From assembly GCA_963825595.1 (NCBI GenBank), contig CAWGUE010000010.1:186001-250000 (forward strand): DNA of 64,000 nucleotides, in the 5' to 3' direction. Each line of letters begins with the position of its first letter. Position 1 is the first letter of the stretch. Positions 15,585 to 23,429 of this stretch are shown here, piece after piece. The stretch is from JARFQH01 sp963825595. GTDB taxonomy: Bacteria > Desulfobacterota > Desulfobacteria > Desulfobacterales > SG8-13. The position numbers and the translations under genes were made by a program. Below the pieces are notes generated by a model. That model did not search any database. It worked only from the letters and a program-made list of their open reading frames with translations, and was not told the origin of the DNA.

Positions 15585-17624
15585 TCAGGCGCCTTTGAAT
15601 TCGGGGCGCCGGCGCCCCACCGATGAAAGGCCTTCGAGGGCGTCGGCCGTGGAAAAGATCTCCTGCAGTCGTTCCAATTCGATGTCGATCGCTGCGTCCA
15701 TCGGTTTGCCGACCTGCTGATCGATGATGGCATTGGCCATTTCAAGAGCCAACGGTGCTTTGTATCCGCATATCTTGGCGGTTTTGGCGGCCAGAGCTTC
15801 CTCGACTCCCTCCAAATGTTTCCCCGCCAGCAACCGAGACACGTTCTCGGGAGAGCACACGGCGGCCAGGGCTTTAAATTTTGCAGGAGTATCACGCCGG
15901 CGGTACTTATCCGGCTTACCCTGTGCGATCAGCTCCTTGAGGGCCCTATCGATCTCGGCCGGTGCGACCAGGCGGGTGATGATGCCCAGCGCATGGGCAT
16001 TTTCTGCACTGATCGGCATTCCGGTGAAGACGTAGTATTTGGCCAAATCCGGTCCTACGTGGCGGGCGAGGCGCAGCATACCACCCAGACCGGGGTAGAT
16101 GCCGATACCCGTTTCGGGGAACCCCATCGAACCGGCCGGGGTGGCGACGATCGCCTGGCAGGCCAGCGCCAGTTCGCTGCCGCCGCCCAGGGAGAGGCCG
16201 TCCAGCAGAGCGATCGTCAGTTTGGGTGAATTCTCGATCTGCAGCAGAAGCTCGTGACCCTTGCGGGTGAAGGCGACGATCTCGGGAATCTTGCCGGTCT
16301 TGATCTTGTCGACAAAGTAGCGGATGTCGGCCCCGGCCACAAAGGCTTTGCCGGCACCCTGAAAAACGATTGCCTTGACAGCGGGATTCGACTCGGCTTC
16401 TTTAAACTTTGCCGTTAGTTGAGCCACCACCGCCTCGTTGAGCGAATTCATGGCCTCGGGACGGTTGAGGGTAATATGGGCAAGGCCGTTCTTGACGTCC
16501 AGGTCGACGTAGCGGAAGGCAAAGGGTTTTCCAGCGGCTTTCTGCCGTGAAAGGATCTCCGGCATTTTGAAATCCGGGTATTTGCGGACAACGGTATCGA
16601 CCGCCGCACAGGTGGCGTCGATGCCGATTTTGTTCATGATTTCGAAAGGGCCCATGATCCAGCGCAGGCCGATTTTGGCGCCGCGATCGGTATCCTCGAT
16701 CGAGGCCACGCCTTCGTCGACCAGGGCGGCGGCCACACCGAGGCAGACACCGTAGAACCGATCGATCACCGGTTGAATTTTCGATTCGTCGACCTCGCCG
16801 TCGAGATTCCAATTCACCCCTTTTTCCTTCTGTGACTTCAGCAATTCGCATGGGGCATAGAATGGGCCCAGTTCTTCGCCCAGGGTCGTTGCCGCGTGGA
16901 CGGCAATGGGAATGCCGGTGACGTTCATCAATAAAAAAGGTCCCATGCCGATTTTAAAGGCCCGTCTGGCGGCCTCTTCGATGGTCGGAATATCGGCCAG
17001 CTCCTCTTCGAGCATCCGGGCGGCTTCGTTCAGGAAAGGGACGAAGAAACGGTTGACGGCAAAGCCGGGTGCGTCTTTGACGACGATGGCGGTCTTTCCG
17101 TGGAGTTTTGATGCCAACAGAGCCTTTTCAAGCGTTTCCTGACTTGTTTTTGCGTAGGGGATGACTTCGAGCAGGCGGTTTTTAGCCGGATGATAGAAGT
17201 AATGGAGGCCAATAAAGCGGTCGGGCCGGGTCGTCAGATCGGCAAAGTCGCGAACATAGAAACTTGACGTGTTGGTCGCCAGGATGGTTTTCGCGTCACA
17301 GATTTGGTCGAGCTTTTTAAATAGTTCGGATTTGACGTTCTTGTCTTCGAAAACGGCTTCGATGACCAGGTCTGCGTCCGCTATTGCAGCGTAATCGGTG
17401 GTTCCGGTAACGCGAGATAGAATTTCCTCGACTTGGCCGGCGGTAAATATCTTTCGCTCGACGCCTTCCTGCAGCATTTTTTTTATGTTATTCACGCCGC
17501 GTTGAACGAAATCGTCTTTCATGTCGACCATCACGACCGTCATGCCCTCCTGGGCGAACTTCTGCGCGATGCCGCTGCCCATGTTGCCGGCACCGATCAC
17601 GCCTACTTTACTGACCTGTGACAT
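15585..17624 (-). CDS. fused 3-hydroxyacyl-CoA dehydrogenase / enoyl-CoA hydratase
   Basis: Bifunctional beta-oxidation protein of 679 residues with the dehydrogenase first and the hydratase second, the reverse of FadB/FadJ. The NAD-binding motif VGVIGAGNMGSGIAQKFA is at residues 7-24. HYFYHPAKNRLLEVIP (about 146-161) holds the catalytic His and a nearby Glu. The hydratase part starts near 385 (LAHITLNRPEAMNSLN), with oxyanion-hole block GLSLGGGSELALA (about 480) and the catalytic Glu region FPETGIGIYPGLGG (about 507). GGAGG precedes the ATG. It lies between had and dch, so it is a good candidate for dehydrogenating 3-hydroxypimelyl-CoA made by BamA, or for lower-pathway steps such as crotonyl-CoA hydration. 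Confidence 0.88.
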   Translation of the reverse strand: MSQVSKVGVIGAGNMGSGIAQKFAQEGMTVVMVDMKDDFVQRGVNNIKKMLQEGVERKIFTAGQVEEILSRVTGTTDYAAIADADLVIEAVFEDKNVKSELFKKLDQICDAKTILATNTSSFYVRDFADLTTRPDRFIGLHYFYHPAKNRLLEVIPYAKTSQETLEKALLASKLHGKTAIVVKDAPGFAVNRFFVPFLNEAARMLEEELADIPTIEEAARRAFKIGMGPFLLMNVTGIPIAVHAATTLGEELGPFYAPCELLKSQKEKGVNWNLDGEVDESKIQPVIDRFYGVCLGVAAALVDEGVASIEDTDRGAKIGLRWIMGPFEIMNKIGIDATCAAVDTVVRKYPDFKMPEILSRQKAAGKPFAFRYVDLDVKNGLAHITLNRPEAMNSLNEAVVAQLTAKFKEAESNPAVKAIVFQGAGKAFVAGADIRYFVDKIKTGKIPEIVAFTRKGHELLLQIENSPKLTIALLDGLSLGGGSELALACQAIVATPAGSMGFPETGIGIYPGLGGMLRLARHVGPDLAKYYVFTGMPISAENAHALGIITRLVAPAEIDRALKELIAQGKPDKYRRRDTPAKFKALAAVCSPENVSRLLAGKHLEGVEEALAAKTAKICGYKAPLALEMANAIIDQQVGKPMDAAIDIELERLQEIFSTADALEGLSSVGRRRPEFKGA

Positions 17625-17640
17625 TTGGCCTCCTCTGTCG

Positions 17641-17672
17641 TGTTGCGCGTTGCGGGTTGCGCGTTGCGGGTT
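17641..17672. repeat. 7 nt tandem repeat upstream of the fused dehydrogenase/hydratase gene
   Basis: About four and a half copies of GTTGCGC/GTTGCGG stand immediately 5' of the GGAGG site of the minus-strand gene that starts at 17624. It is the third short tandem array at a gene junction in this cluster. The rest of the gap to 17763 shows nothing recognisable. Confidence 0.7.
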
Positions 17673-17763
17673 TTATCATTCAGACCGCTGAAAATTATTC
17701 GCGAATATTGGGGCCAACGCTGCAATTCAAACCCTGGTAAACGCAGCTGTGCATATTTAGTTT

Positions 17764-18534
17764 TCAACTGTTCTTCCACTCCGGACGGCGTTTTTCTTCG
17801 AAGCTGCGGATGCCTTCCAGCGTGTCCTCGGTTTTCATCAGCTCGTTGAGGAAGAGATCGCTGACGCCTTCCAGGGCGTCGGTGAAACTGAGTCCGAGAT
17901 GCTTTTTAACCGCGCGCTTGTTGAGGCGGATGATCAAAGGGCTGGAGGTGCGAATTTCGCTGATGAGCTGATCGACGGTTTCGGTAAACTTATCGTCTTC
18001 GGCCACGTAAGCCACGAACCCCATTTGCTGGGCCTCTTCGGCACTGTAGCGCTTTCCTGTCGTGCAGACCTCTATGGCCCTGGCCGGTCCGACGAGTTGC
18101 GGGAGTCGAACAGCGGCGTAAGGTGGAAAGAAGCCGAGTTTGATTTCCGGTTGACCGAAGGTGGCTGACTTCGCGGCCACGACGATGTCACAGGCAATGG
18201 CCACTTCCATTCCACCACCCAGGCAGGCGCCGTGAACAGCGGCGATGACGGGCACTTGGATTTTTTCGATGCGCTTGAAGATGCCATTGAACGCGGCAAT
18301 CATGTCAGGCGCCGTCTCCGGTTTGTGGTCGGCGACTTCCACACCCGCGCACCAGCTGGGTCCCTCGCCGCGAATCACGACGCATTTGAGGCTGTTGTCG
18401 GTCCGCAGCAGGTCGAGTTCGGTGTTGAATTCTGCCATCATGTCGATGTTGAGAATGTTGTGCTTGGGACGGTCGAAGGTGATGCGGGCGATGTCGTTCG
18501 ATTTTTTGACTTTCAAATATTCATAAGCCGTCAT
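17764..18534 (-). CDS. dch: cyclohexa-1,5-diene-1-carbonyl-CoA hydratase
   Basis: Crotonase-fold hydratase of 256 residues. It is assigned to Dch (BamR), which adds water to the dienoyl-CoA product of benzoyl-CoA reductase to give 6-hydroxycyclohex-1-ene-1-carbonyl-CoA. The family pattern is seen in FDRPKHNILNIDMMAEFN (about 19-36), the oxyanion block HGACLGGGMEVAIACDIVVA (about 105-124) and GQPEIKLGFFPPYAAVRLP (about 131-149). The FFPP segment and the N-I-L-N-I-D-M-M region are typical of Dch rather than general enoyl-CoA hydratases. An ordinary enoyl-CoA hydratase remains possible. AAGGAT precedes the ATG. Its neighbours had and bamA carry out the next two steps. Confidence 0.82.
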   Translation of the reverse strand: MTAYEYLKVKKSNDIARITFDRPKHNILNIDMMAEFNTELDLLRTDNSLKCVVIRGEGPSWCAGVEVADHKPETAPDMIAAFNGIFKRIEKIQVPVIAAVHGACLGGGMEVAIACDIVVAAKSATFGQPEIKLGFFPPYAAVRLPQLVGPARAIEVCTTGKRYSAEEAQQMGFVAYVAEDDKFTETVDQLISEIRTSSPLIIRLNKRAVKKHLGLSFTDALEGVSDLFLNELMKTEDTLEGIRSFEEKRRPEWKNS

Positions 18535-18636
18535 TGCTCATTATCCTTTTTTGGAATTGGTCGTCGTCGGGTGCAAAGGATCCGGCAACGGATTCAGTCA
18601 TTCGCTGCCTCTCCGCCTTGCACACCACATGCCGTG

Positions 18637-19071
18637 TCACGCTTTTCTAAAGACGTAGTTCAACTGGCCGTTGGGCAGGGTGTTTGCGGTCGTGACCATT
18701 TCCATGCCCACTTTGAGCTCATTTTCTTCAAGGCCGGTGTCAATTCTCCCGAACACCTTGAAATCACCGTAGTCGAGCAGGGCGATGCAGTAAGGTACGT
18801 CGTCCTGGAAACCGACCGGAGCGAACTCCAGGCGGCTGTAAGTGACCAGACGGCCCTTGCCGTTAACCTCGAACCATTCCATGTTATCCGTCAGGCACCG
18901 GTGACAGTCCGCCCGCGGGGGGAAGAAGGCCAACCCGCAGTCCCTGCAGCGGGTTCCGGTCACCTTGCCCTCTTCCAGGTGGCCGATAAAGTCGTTGACT
19001 CTTGTAATACCGGTGAAGCTCACCGTGCCGAATTTTTTGAAGCGGTCGTCCACCTCTTTTACTTTGCTCAT
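18637..19071 (-). CDS. DUF35 zinc-ribbon / OB-fold protein, thiolase partner
   Basis: Small acyl-CoA-associated protein of 144 residues. The rubredoxin-like zinc ribbon is CRDCGLAFFPPRADCHRC (about 40-57), followed by an OB-fold with GKGRLVTYSRLEFAPVGFQ. Such proteins form heteromers with SCP2-type thiolases; BbsA with BbsB of toluene degradation is the established example. The start overlaps the thiolase stop as ATGA (19068-19071), so the two chains are translationally coupled and probably one enzyme. Confidence 0.9.
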   Translation of the reverse strand: MSKVKEVDDRFKKFGTVSFTGITRVNDFIGHLEEGKVTGTRCRDCGLAFFPPRADCHRCLTDNMEWFEVNGKGRLVTYSRLEFAPVGFQDDVPYCIALLDYGDFKVFGRIDTGLEENELKVGMEMVTTANTLPNGQLNYVFRKA

Positions 19072-20240
19072 GACTCCCTCCCGAGAATGGTCACGTTGCC
19101 GTAAAGGCCAACGCCGCCGATGTTGTGAACCAGTCCGATGGCAGGATCCTTGACCTGAATGTCCCCGGCCTCGTTTCTGAGTTGCAGAACAATGGTTCGA
19201 ATCTGGGAACCTCCGGTGGCCCCGATCGGGTGTCCCTTGGATAACAGCCCCCCGTCGACGTTGACCGGTATGCTGCCGTCCTTGTAGGTTTCTTTGCCGC
19301 GAATCAGATCCTTGCCTTCTCCGGGCTCTGCAAAACCCAAGTTTTCATAGGCCATCATCTCGGCGATCGTGAAACAGTCGTGGACCTCGGCCACATCGAC
19401 CTGCTGCGGGGTAATTCCGGCCATATCGTAAGCCTGTTTTGCGGCCTGGCGGGCCACGGAAAGACCGGTGAAGAGATCTCGCCCGGCCAGGTTGACGCTG
19501 GCTGTCGCCGCACCGGACCCAAGAATCCAGACCGGTTTCCGGCATAACGCCCTGGCTTTGTCCTCATTGGCCACAATGATGCAGGAACTACCGTCGGCAT
19601 TGGCGCAGCAGTCCCCGACCCTCAGCGGGCTGGCCACCGGACCCGACATGCGGTTGTTCGGGTCGGCCAGCATGCCGGTGGTCACCGGCTTGCGGTAAAC
19701 AGCCCGGTCGTTGAGCTGTCCGTAAGTGGCGGCTTTCTCACGGATCAGGGCCAAATCCTCGAGCGTCGTGCCGAACGCTTCCATATGGGCCCGGGCATAC
19801 ATAGCATAATAGGCCGGCATCATGGTGCCGAAGGGGCTTTCCCACTGGATGTCGGCGCCGCGGCCCATGCGCTCCTGGGACTCGGAGGAGGATATCTCCG
19901 ACATCTTTTGAAAACCGATGACGGCCACGACGCTGTGAAGGCCTGACTTCACCAGGGAATAGGCCAGGCGCAGACCGGTGCTGCTCGATGAGCACAGGCT
20001 TTCCACGTAAAACGTCGGCTGGGGATTGAGGCCGAGATACTCGGCCAGCACGCCGGCCGGCGACCGTTGCTTGTCGTACTCAGGCGCCGAGCAGACGATC
20101 GATGCATCGATGTCGGCGGCCGTGATCCCGGCGTCACCAACGGCCTCCTTAAAACCTTCGAATACCAGTTCTCTGATTGACCCCGGATACTGCCGGACGA
20201 AGCGGCTCTGTCCGACTCCGATAATGGCTGTTTTTCCCAT
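19068..20240 (-). CDS. SCP2-type thiolase
   Basis: Thiolase of 390 residues acting on 3-oxoacyl-CoA. Blocks in order: GVGQSRFVRQYPGS (7-20), nucleophile Cys in ESLCSSSSTGLRLA (about 89), EVHDCFTIAEMMAYENLG (about 287-304) and GLLSKGHPIGATGGSQ with the catalytic His (about 336-351). The C-terminal VHNIGGVG replaces the usual CxGGG, as is normal for SCP2-type enzymes working with a DUF35 partner. Translational coupling to that partner is seen. The location between bamA and dch makes 3-oxopimelyl-CoA (to glutaryl-CoA and acetyl-CoA) a reasonable substrate, but this is inferred from context. Confidence 0.88.
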   Translation of the reverse strand: MGKTAIIGVGQSRFVRQYPGSIRELVFEGFKEAVGDAGITAADIDASIVCSAPEYDKQRSPAGVLAEYLGLNPQPTFYVESLCSSSSTGLRLAYSLVKSGLHSVVAVIGFQKMSEISSSESQERMGRGADIQWESPFGTMMPAYYAMYARAHMEAFGTTLEDLALIREKAATYGQLNDRAVYRKPVTTGMLADPNNRMSGPVASPLRVGDCCANADGSSCIIVANEDKARALCRKPVWILGSGAATASVNLAGRDLFTGLSVARQAAKQAYDMAGITPQQVDVAEVHDCFTIAEMMAYENLGFAEPGEGKDLIRGKETYKDGSIPVNVDGGLLSKGHPIGATGGSQIRTIVLQLRNEAGDIQVKDPAIGLVHNIGGVGLYGNVTILGRES

Positions 20241-20359
20241 GATATTGTCTATCCTTTATTTAACCTAAAGTGACCGTTTAAAATTTCAAAATTAGGGGGA
20301 ACTTTTTTTATTTATAAGGAATTCTATCATAGTTGAATTTTAAATTTAAAACACTTTGG

Positions 20360-20453
20360 GATTGCCGATCTTGCCGCATCTACGGCGTCATATGCCGTCC
20401 CGCATAGCCGACTATAGCGGAACGACATGGATCTGCGGCAATCTCGACAATCG
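20360..20453. repeat. imperfect palindromic element between the thiolase and SDR genes
   Basis: Arms near 20360-20383 and 20430-20453 pair at about 18 of 24 positions, centred on GGCGTCATATGCC-like and CCGCATAG-rich sequence. It sits in the 262-base gap upstream of the SCP2-type thiolase gene, next to an A/T-rich stretch (20275-20350) that could hold a promoter for the thiolase side. No ORF lies here. Confidence 0.5.
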
Positions 20454-20502
20454 CTCAAATTAGGTTTAAGATTCAGCGATGCATCGCGCGCCCATCAGGG
20501 CA

Positions 20503-21252
20503 TCAAATGTACTGCCCGCCATCGACCTTGATCACCTCGCCGGTGATATGCCGGGCCTTGTCGGATGCCAGAAAGGCGACGACATTGGCCAGGTCTTGCG
20601 GCGATCCCACCCGCTTGAGAACGATTTCGGCCATGGCCAGTTCAATGATTTTGTCCCGCGCTTCCGAATCTCTGAGCATGGCGGTTTCGATCAGCCCCGG
20701 CGCCACCGCATTGACGTTGACGCCGAAAGCACCCAGTTCTTTGGCCAGGGCCTTTGTCAATCCGACAATGCCGGCCTTGGAGGCGGAGTAATTCATCTGG
20801 CCGAATTTACCGCGCAGGCCGTTGATGGAGGTGATGTTGATGACCTTGCCGTACTTTTGTTCTTTGAAGTGCGGGGCTGTGTGGCGGATAAAATTAAAGT
20901 AACCTTTCAGGTTGACCTCGATGACGCGGTCCCATTGCTCCTCAGCCATTTTCCAGGAAACCCCGTCCCAGTTCATGCCGGCATTGTTGACCAGGATCTG
21001 GAGGCTGCCGAAGGCTTCAATGGCTGCCTGAACTGTCGCGGCCGCTTCGGCAAAAGAAGAGATGTCGCATTTGACAGACAGGGCTTTACGCCCTATAGCA
21101 CGAATGTCTTGGGCATATTTTTGAGCTTCATCTTCGTGTTTGCGGTAGGTAAGGCAAACGTTGGCACCTTCGCGGGCGAGTTCGAGCGCAATGGCCGCTC
21201 CGATACCCTGTGATCCGCCGGTCACGATTGCATTTTTTCCCTCGAGAAGCAT
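20503..21252 (-). CDS. SDR-family dehydrogenase (FabG/PhaB-like)
   Basis: Short-chain dehydrogenase/reductase of 249 residues. The nucleotide-binding motif GGSQGIGAAIALELA is at residues 12-26, the NAG motif is ILVNNAGMNW (about 86-95), catalytic Ser is in NITSINGLRGKFGQ (about 138-151), and the YxxxK pair is YSASK (about 155-159). The C-terminus has GEVIKVDGGQYI as in FabG and acetoacetyl-CoA reductase. It begins 15 bases after the bamA stop, with AAGGAA as ribosome-binding site, and is therefore in the bamA operon. A role as 3-hydroxypimelyl-CoA or another 3-hydroxyacyl-CoA dehydrogenase is plausible; a fatty-acid role is less likely here. Confidence 0.85.
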   Translation of the reverse strand: MLLEGKNAIVTGGSQGIGAAIALELAREGANVCLTYRKHEDEAQKYAQDIRAIGRKALSVKCDISSFAEAAATVQAAIEAFGSLQILVNNAGMNWDGVSWKMAEEQWDRVIEVNLKGYFNFIRHTAPHFKEQKYGKVINITSINGLRGKFGQMNYSASKAGIVGLTKALAKELGAFGVNVNAVAPGLIETAMLRDSEARDKIIELAMAEIVLKRVGSPQDLANVVAFLASDKARHITGEVIKVDGGQYI

Positions 21253-21267
21253 ATTGATTCCTTCCGT

Positions 21268-22401
21268 TTACTCTTGCGGTTTGCCGAGCACGGCCGCCAT
21301 GAACTCCACGTCAAAGGCGTCACTTCTGGCCATTCGCCGCCTGAACTCGATAAAATCGATGGTGTCTTTGCCGGTGATCTTCTTGGTGTTGAAAGCGTTG
21401 AAGCCCAGGAAGGCTTCTGTGTTCATGTTGGCTGCCAGCCAGTGGCGATTGATCACCTTGGCTTGATCCCAGTAAAACTTCTTCTTCAACCGGATGCCCT
21501 CGACGCTCTTGATTAGACAGCCGGGGAAAAGGTTCGTATACGTCCACAGGATTTGATCGAGTGCGGCATCCAGCCGTTCGAAATCGGTCTGGGCGGTTTT
21601 GACGATCTCGCGCGCTTTTTTAGCCTCATCTCCGGATTTGAATTCTCCGTACACGATCTCACCGTCATCGATGTAAGCGCCGGTGATAACTGCCGGATTA
21701 CGGAGCCAACCGTTTTCCTGCTTGATGACCGGAACGCATTTGGAGATCAGTCCCAGCCGTTGCATTTTATAGGCGCTCCACATTTCACAGGAGACGCAGT
21801 TCCACATGGCCAGCTCCATTGGGAGCATCCAGGGCAGGAAATCGGAACTGCCGCCGTCCGGAGCCGACCCATGGCGCGGGCCGGCCTGCCCGAAGATGGC
21901 CAGATCGCTTGAAATAGTCGTGTCGCAAGCCATGCCGATCTCCTGGCCCCCGGCGACGCGCATGCCGTTAACCCGGCAAATGGTCGGTTTTTTACAGGAG
22001 AGGATGCTGTCGACCATTGCGTTGAACAGGTCCATGTAGGCACCGTACTCGTTGGGCCGACCGGCATAGTACTCGGCGTATTCCTTGGTGTTGCCGCCGG
22101 TGCAGAAGGCCTTGTCTCCGACACCGGTAAAGACGGCGGCGACAACCGAATTGTCGGCCGAGGCCCGCTGGAAGCCGGCGATGACGCCCTTGACCATCTC
22201 GGTGGTATATGAATTGTACTGTCGGGGGTTATTGAGGGTGATCCATGCGGCATAGAGATCGTCGACGGGATTGCCCTGCGGGTCGCGAATCGGCTTTTTG
22301 TCGAAGATGACTCCGGGCGCTTGATTTGAAAAGTGTTCATCGCCCCAGAGATAGTGATCCTTCATGCCGGACTCTCTCGGTAACCATTTTAGATCGGCCA
22401 T
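21268..22401 (-). CDS. bamA: 6-oxocyclohex-1-ene-1-carbonyl-CoA hydrolase (ring-opening)
   Basis: Crotonase-family enzyme that adds two waters to 6-oxocyclohex-1-ene-1-carbonyl-CoA and cleaves the ring to 3-hydroxypimelyl-CoA. The 377 residues equal the usual BamA length and share its distinctive blocks: ITLNNPRQYNSYTTEMVKG (about 53-71), FCTGGNTKEYAEYYAGRPNE (about 98-117), RVAGGQEIGMACDTTIS (about 147-163) and GPRHGSAPDGGSSDFLPW (about 173-190). The gene is a standard marker for anaerobic aromatic degradation. AAAGGAGAGGAG precedes the ATG at 22401. It is the first gene of the minus-strand cluster, so the promoter should lie within 22402-22783. Also called Oah. Confidence 0.95.
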   Translation of the reverse strand: MADLKWLPRESGMKDHYLWGDEHFSNQAPGVIFDKKPIRDPQGNPVDDLYAAWITLNNPRQYNSYTTEMVKGVIAGFQRASADNSVVAAVFTGVGDKAFCTGGNTKEYAEYYAGRPNEYGAYMDLFNAMVDSILSCKKPTICRVNGMRVAGGQEIGMACDTTISSDLAIFGQAGPRHGSAPDGGSSDFLPWMLPMELAMWNCVSCEMWSAYKMQRLGLISKCVPVIKQENGWLRNPAVITGAYIDDGEIVYGEFKSGDEAKKAREIVKTAQTDFERLDAALDQILWTYTNLFPGCLIKSVEGIRLKKKFYWDQAKVINRHWLAANMNTEAFLGFNAFNTKKITGKDTIDFIEFRRRMARSDAFDVEFMAAVLGKPQE

Positions 22402-22783
22402 AACTCCTCTCCTTTTATTAAGATTGTACCCAAAACTTCTAAATGACGTTCAATTCTTAATAAATTGTTATTTTATAGCTATATATTAGCTACATTCGCA
22501 TGAAGTCAAGAAAAAAATGGTTTGGCCTACCCGTTTTGGCGCTTTCAATACGCCGTGGTGTTATACGAAAGCTTTCGACGCTAACTAACCGAAATCGTAT
22601 TGATTTATGACCGCAATCTCCTTCGGCAGATGGATCCGGTTCGATCCTGTCGGCCTTGACATTTGATCGGCGGTCCTGTTAGAGGGGGCCATCAAACACC
22701 GATGCCAAATGACAGGTTGGTGGCCAGATTTACAGCGGCCCGCTGAGCATCCGATAATTTCTTTTCCCCGAGGAGGAGGTCCC
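22402..22783. other. divergent intergenic region, likely control region of the bamA cluster
   Basis: 382 bases between bamA (minus) and the acetyltransferase gene (plus). The part near bamA (22430-22500) is A/T-rich. On the minus strand a TACAAT-like -10 with a TTGAAC at an overlong 19-base spacing is seen, which is weak. An operator-like pair of hexamers lies at 22476-22492. No regulator gene is adjacent. The half near the acetyltransferase holds nothing recognised except its AGGAGGAGG ribosome-binding site at 22771-22779. Confidence 0.4.
22476..22492. promoter_or_regulatory. possible operator: two TAGCTA palindromes 11 bp apart
   Basis: TAGCTA at 22476-22481 and again at 22487-22492, centre to centre 11 bases, which is one helical turn. 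The site lies about 75 bases upstream of bamA in an A/T-rich stretch. The arrangement suits a dimeric repressor or activator, but no protein in the window is known to recognise it. Confidence 0.3.
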
Positions 22784-23338
22784 TTGCGTTACCCCAAAGA
22801 AATCGTGCTCAAGGATAAAACCGAAGCCGTCATTCGTCCGCTGGCGAAGGAAGACGGGGAGAGGTTGAGCGACTTTTACGCTCTGATTCCGGAAAAAGAC
22901 CGGTGGTACATGCGCCACGATGTCGGCAACCCGGAGGTCGTCCTCAAAATGATCGTAGCCATTGGAAAAGGAAACGTTCTTTCGACGGTAGCGACTGTGG
23001 ATGAAAAAATTGTGGCCCACGCCAGCCTGCTGATGCGCGGGTTCGGATCTACCCGGCATGTGGGAAGACTCCGCATTGCCGTGCTGCCGGCTCTGAGGCA
23101 CAAGCGTCTGGGGACCTGGATGCTGCTGGACCTTATCCAACTAGGCATGGACAATAAGCTGGACGATATACGGGCGGATTTTGTCGTGGGGGTGGAGGAC
23201 GCGGCAATCGAGTCAGCCCGCAAACTCGATTTTTTCAAAGTTGCGGTACTGCCGGAATACGTGAAAAGCCCGCGGGGCACGCGCTACGATCTGCAGATCA
23301 TGATCAAACGGCTGCACCGGAACTGGAGCGATTTTTAA
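22784..23338 (+). CDS. GNAT-family N-acetyltransferase
   Basis: Acetyl-CoA-dependent acetyltransferase of about 184 residues. The frame is open from an ATG at 22709, but a TTG at 22784 lies four bases after AGGAGGAGGT, the best ribosome-binding site nearby, and conserved sequence begins there (RYPKEIVLKDKTEAVIRPL). The acetyl-CoA-binding motif A is RIAVLPALRHKRLGTWML (about 104-121). The architecture resembles the GNAT part of protein lysine acetyltransferases. It is divergent from bamA and 91 bases upstream of an AcuA-like acetyltransferase, which suggests a role in acetylating acyl-CoA synthetases; substrates cannot be read from sequence. Confidence 0.75.
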   Translation: MRYPKEIVLKDKTEAVIRPLAKEDGERLSDFYALIPEKDRWYMRHDVGNPEVVLKMIVAIGKGNVLSTVATVDEKIVAHASLLMRGFGSTRHVGRLRIAVLPALRHKRLGTWMLLDLIQLGMDNKLDDIRADFVVGVEDAAIESARKLDFFKVAVLPEYVKSPRGTRYDLQIMIKRLHRNWSDF

Positions 23339-23341
23339 ATT

Positions 23342-23407
23342 GGAATTCCCAGCAGCTTGTCGGCAAGCGCGATAAACTCGCTGCCGGGGCAGCGGCGGAG
23401 GAATTCG
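23342..23407. repeat. small hairpin repeat (GCTGCCGGGGCAGCGGCGGA type)
   Basis: A stem-loop bounded by GGAATTCC and GGAATTC, with an internal GC-rich segment also found in the hairpin at 32118-32188. The shared order is a TGCTGC/CAGCAGC-like left part, CGAT/CGAC, then a right part ending in GGGCAGCGGCGGA. It lies between the two acetyltransferase genes. Confidence 0.5.
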
Positions 23408-23429
23408 AATGTGAAAAACAATAACGTCA

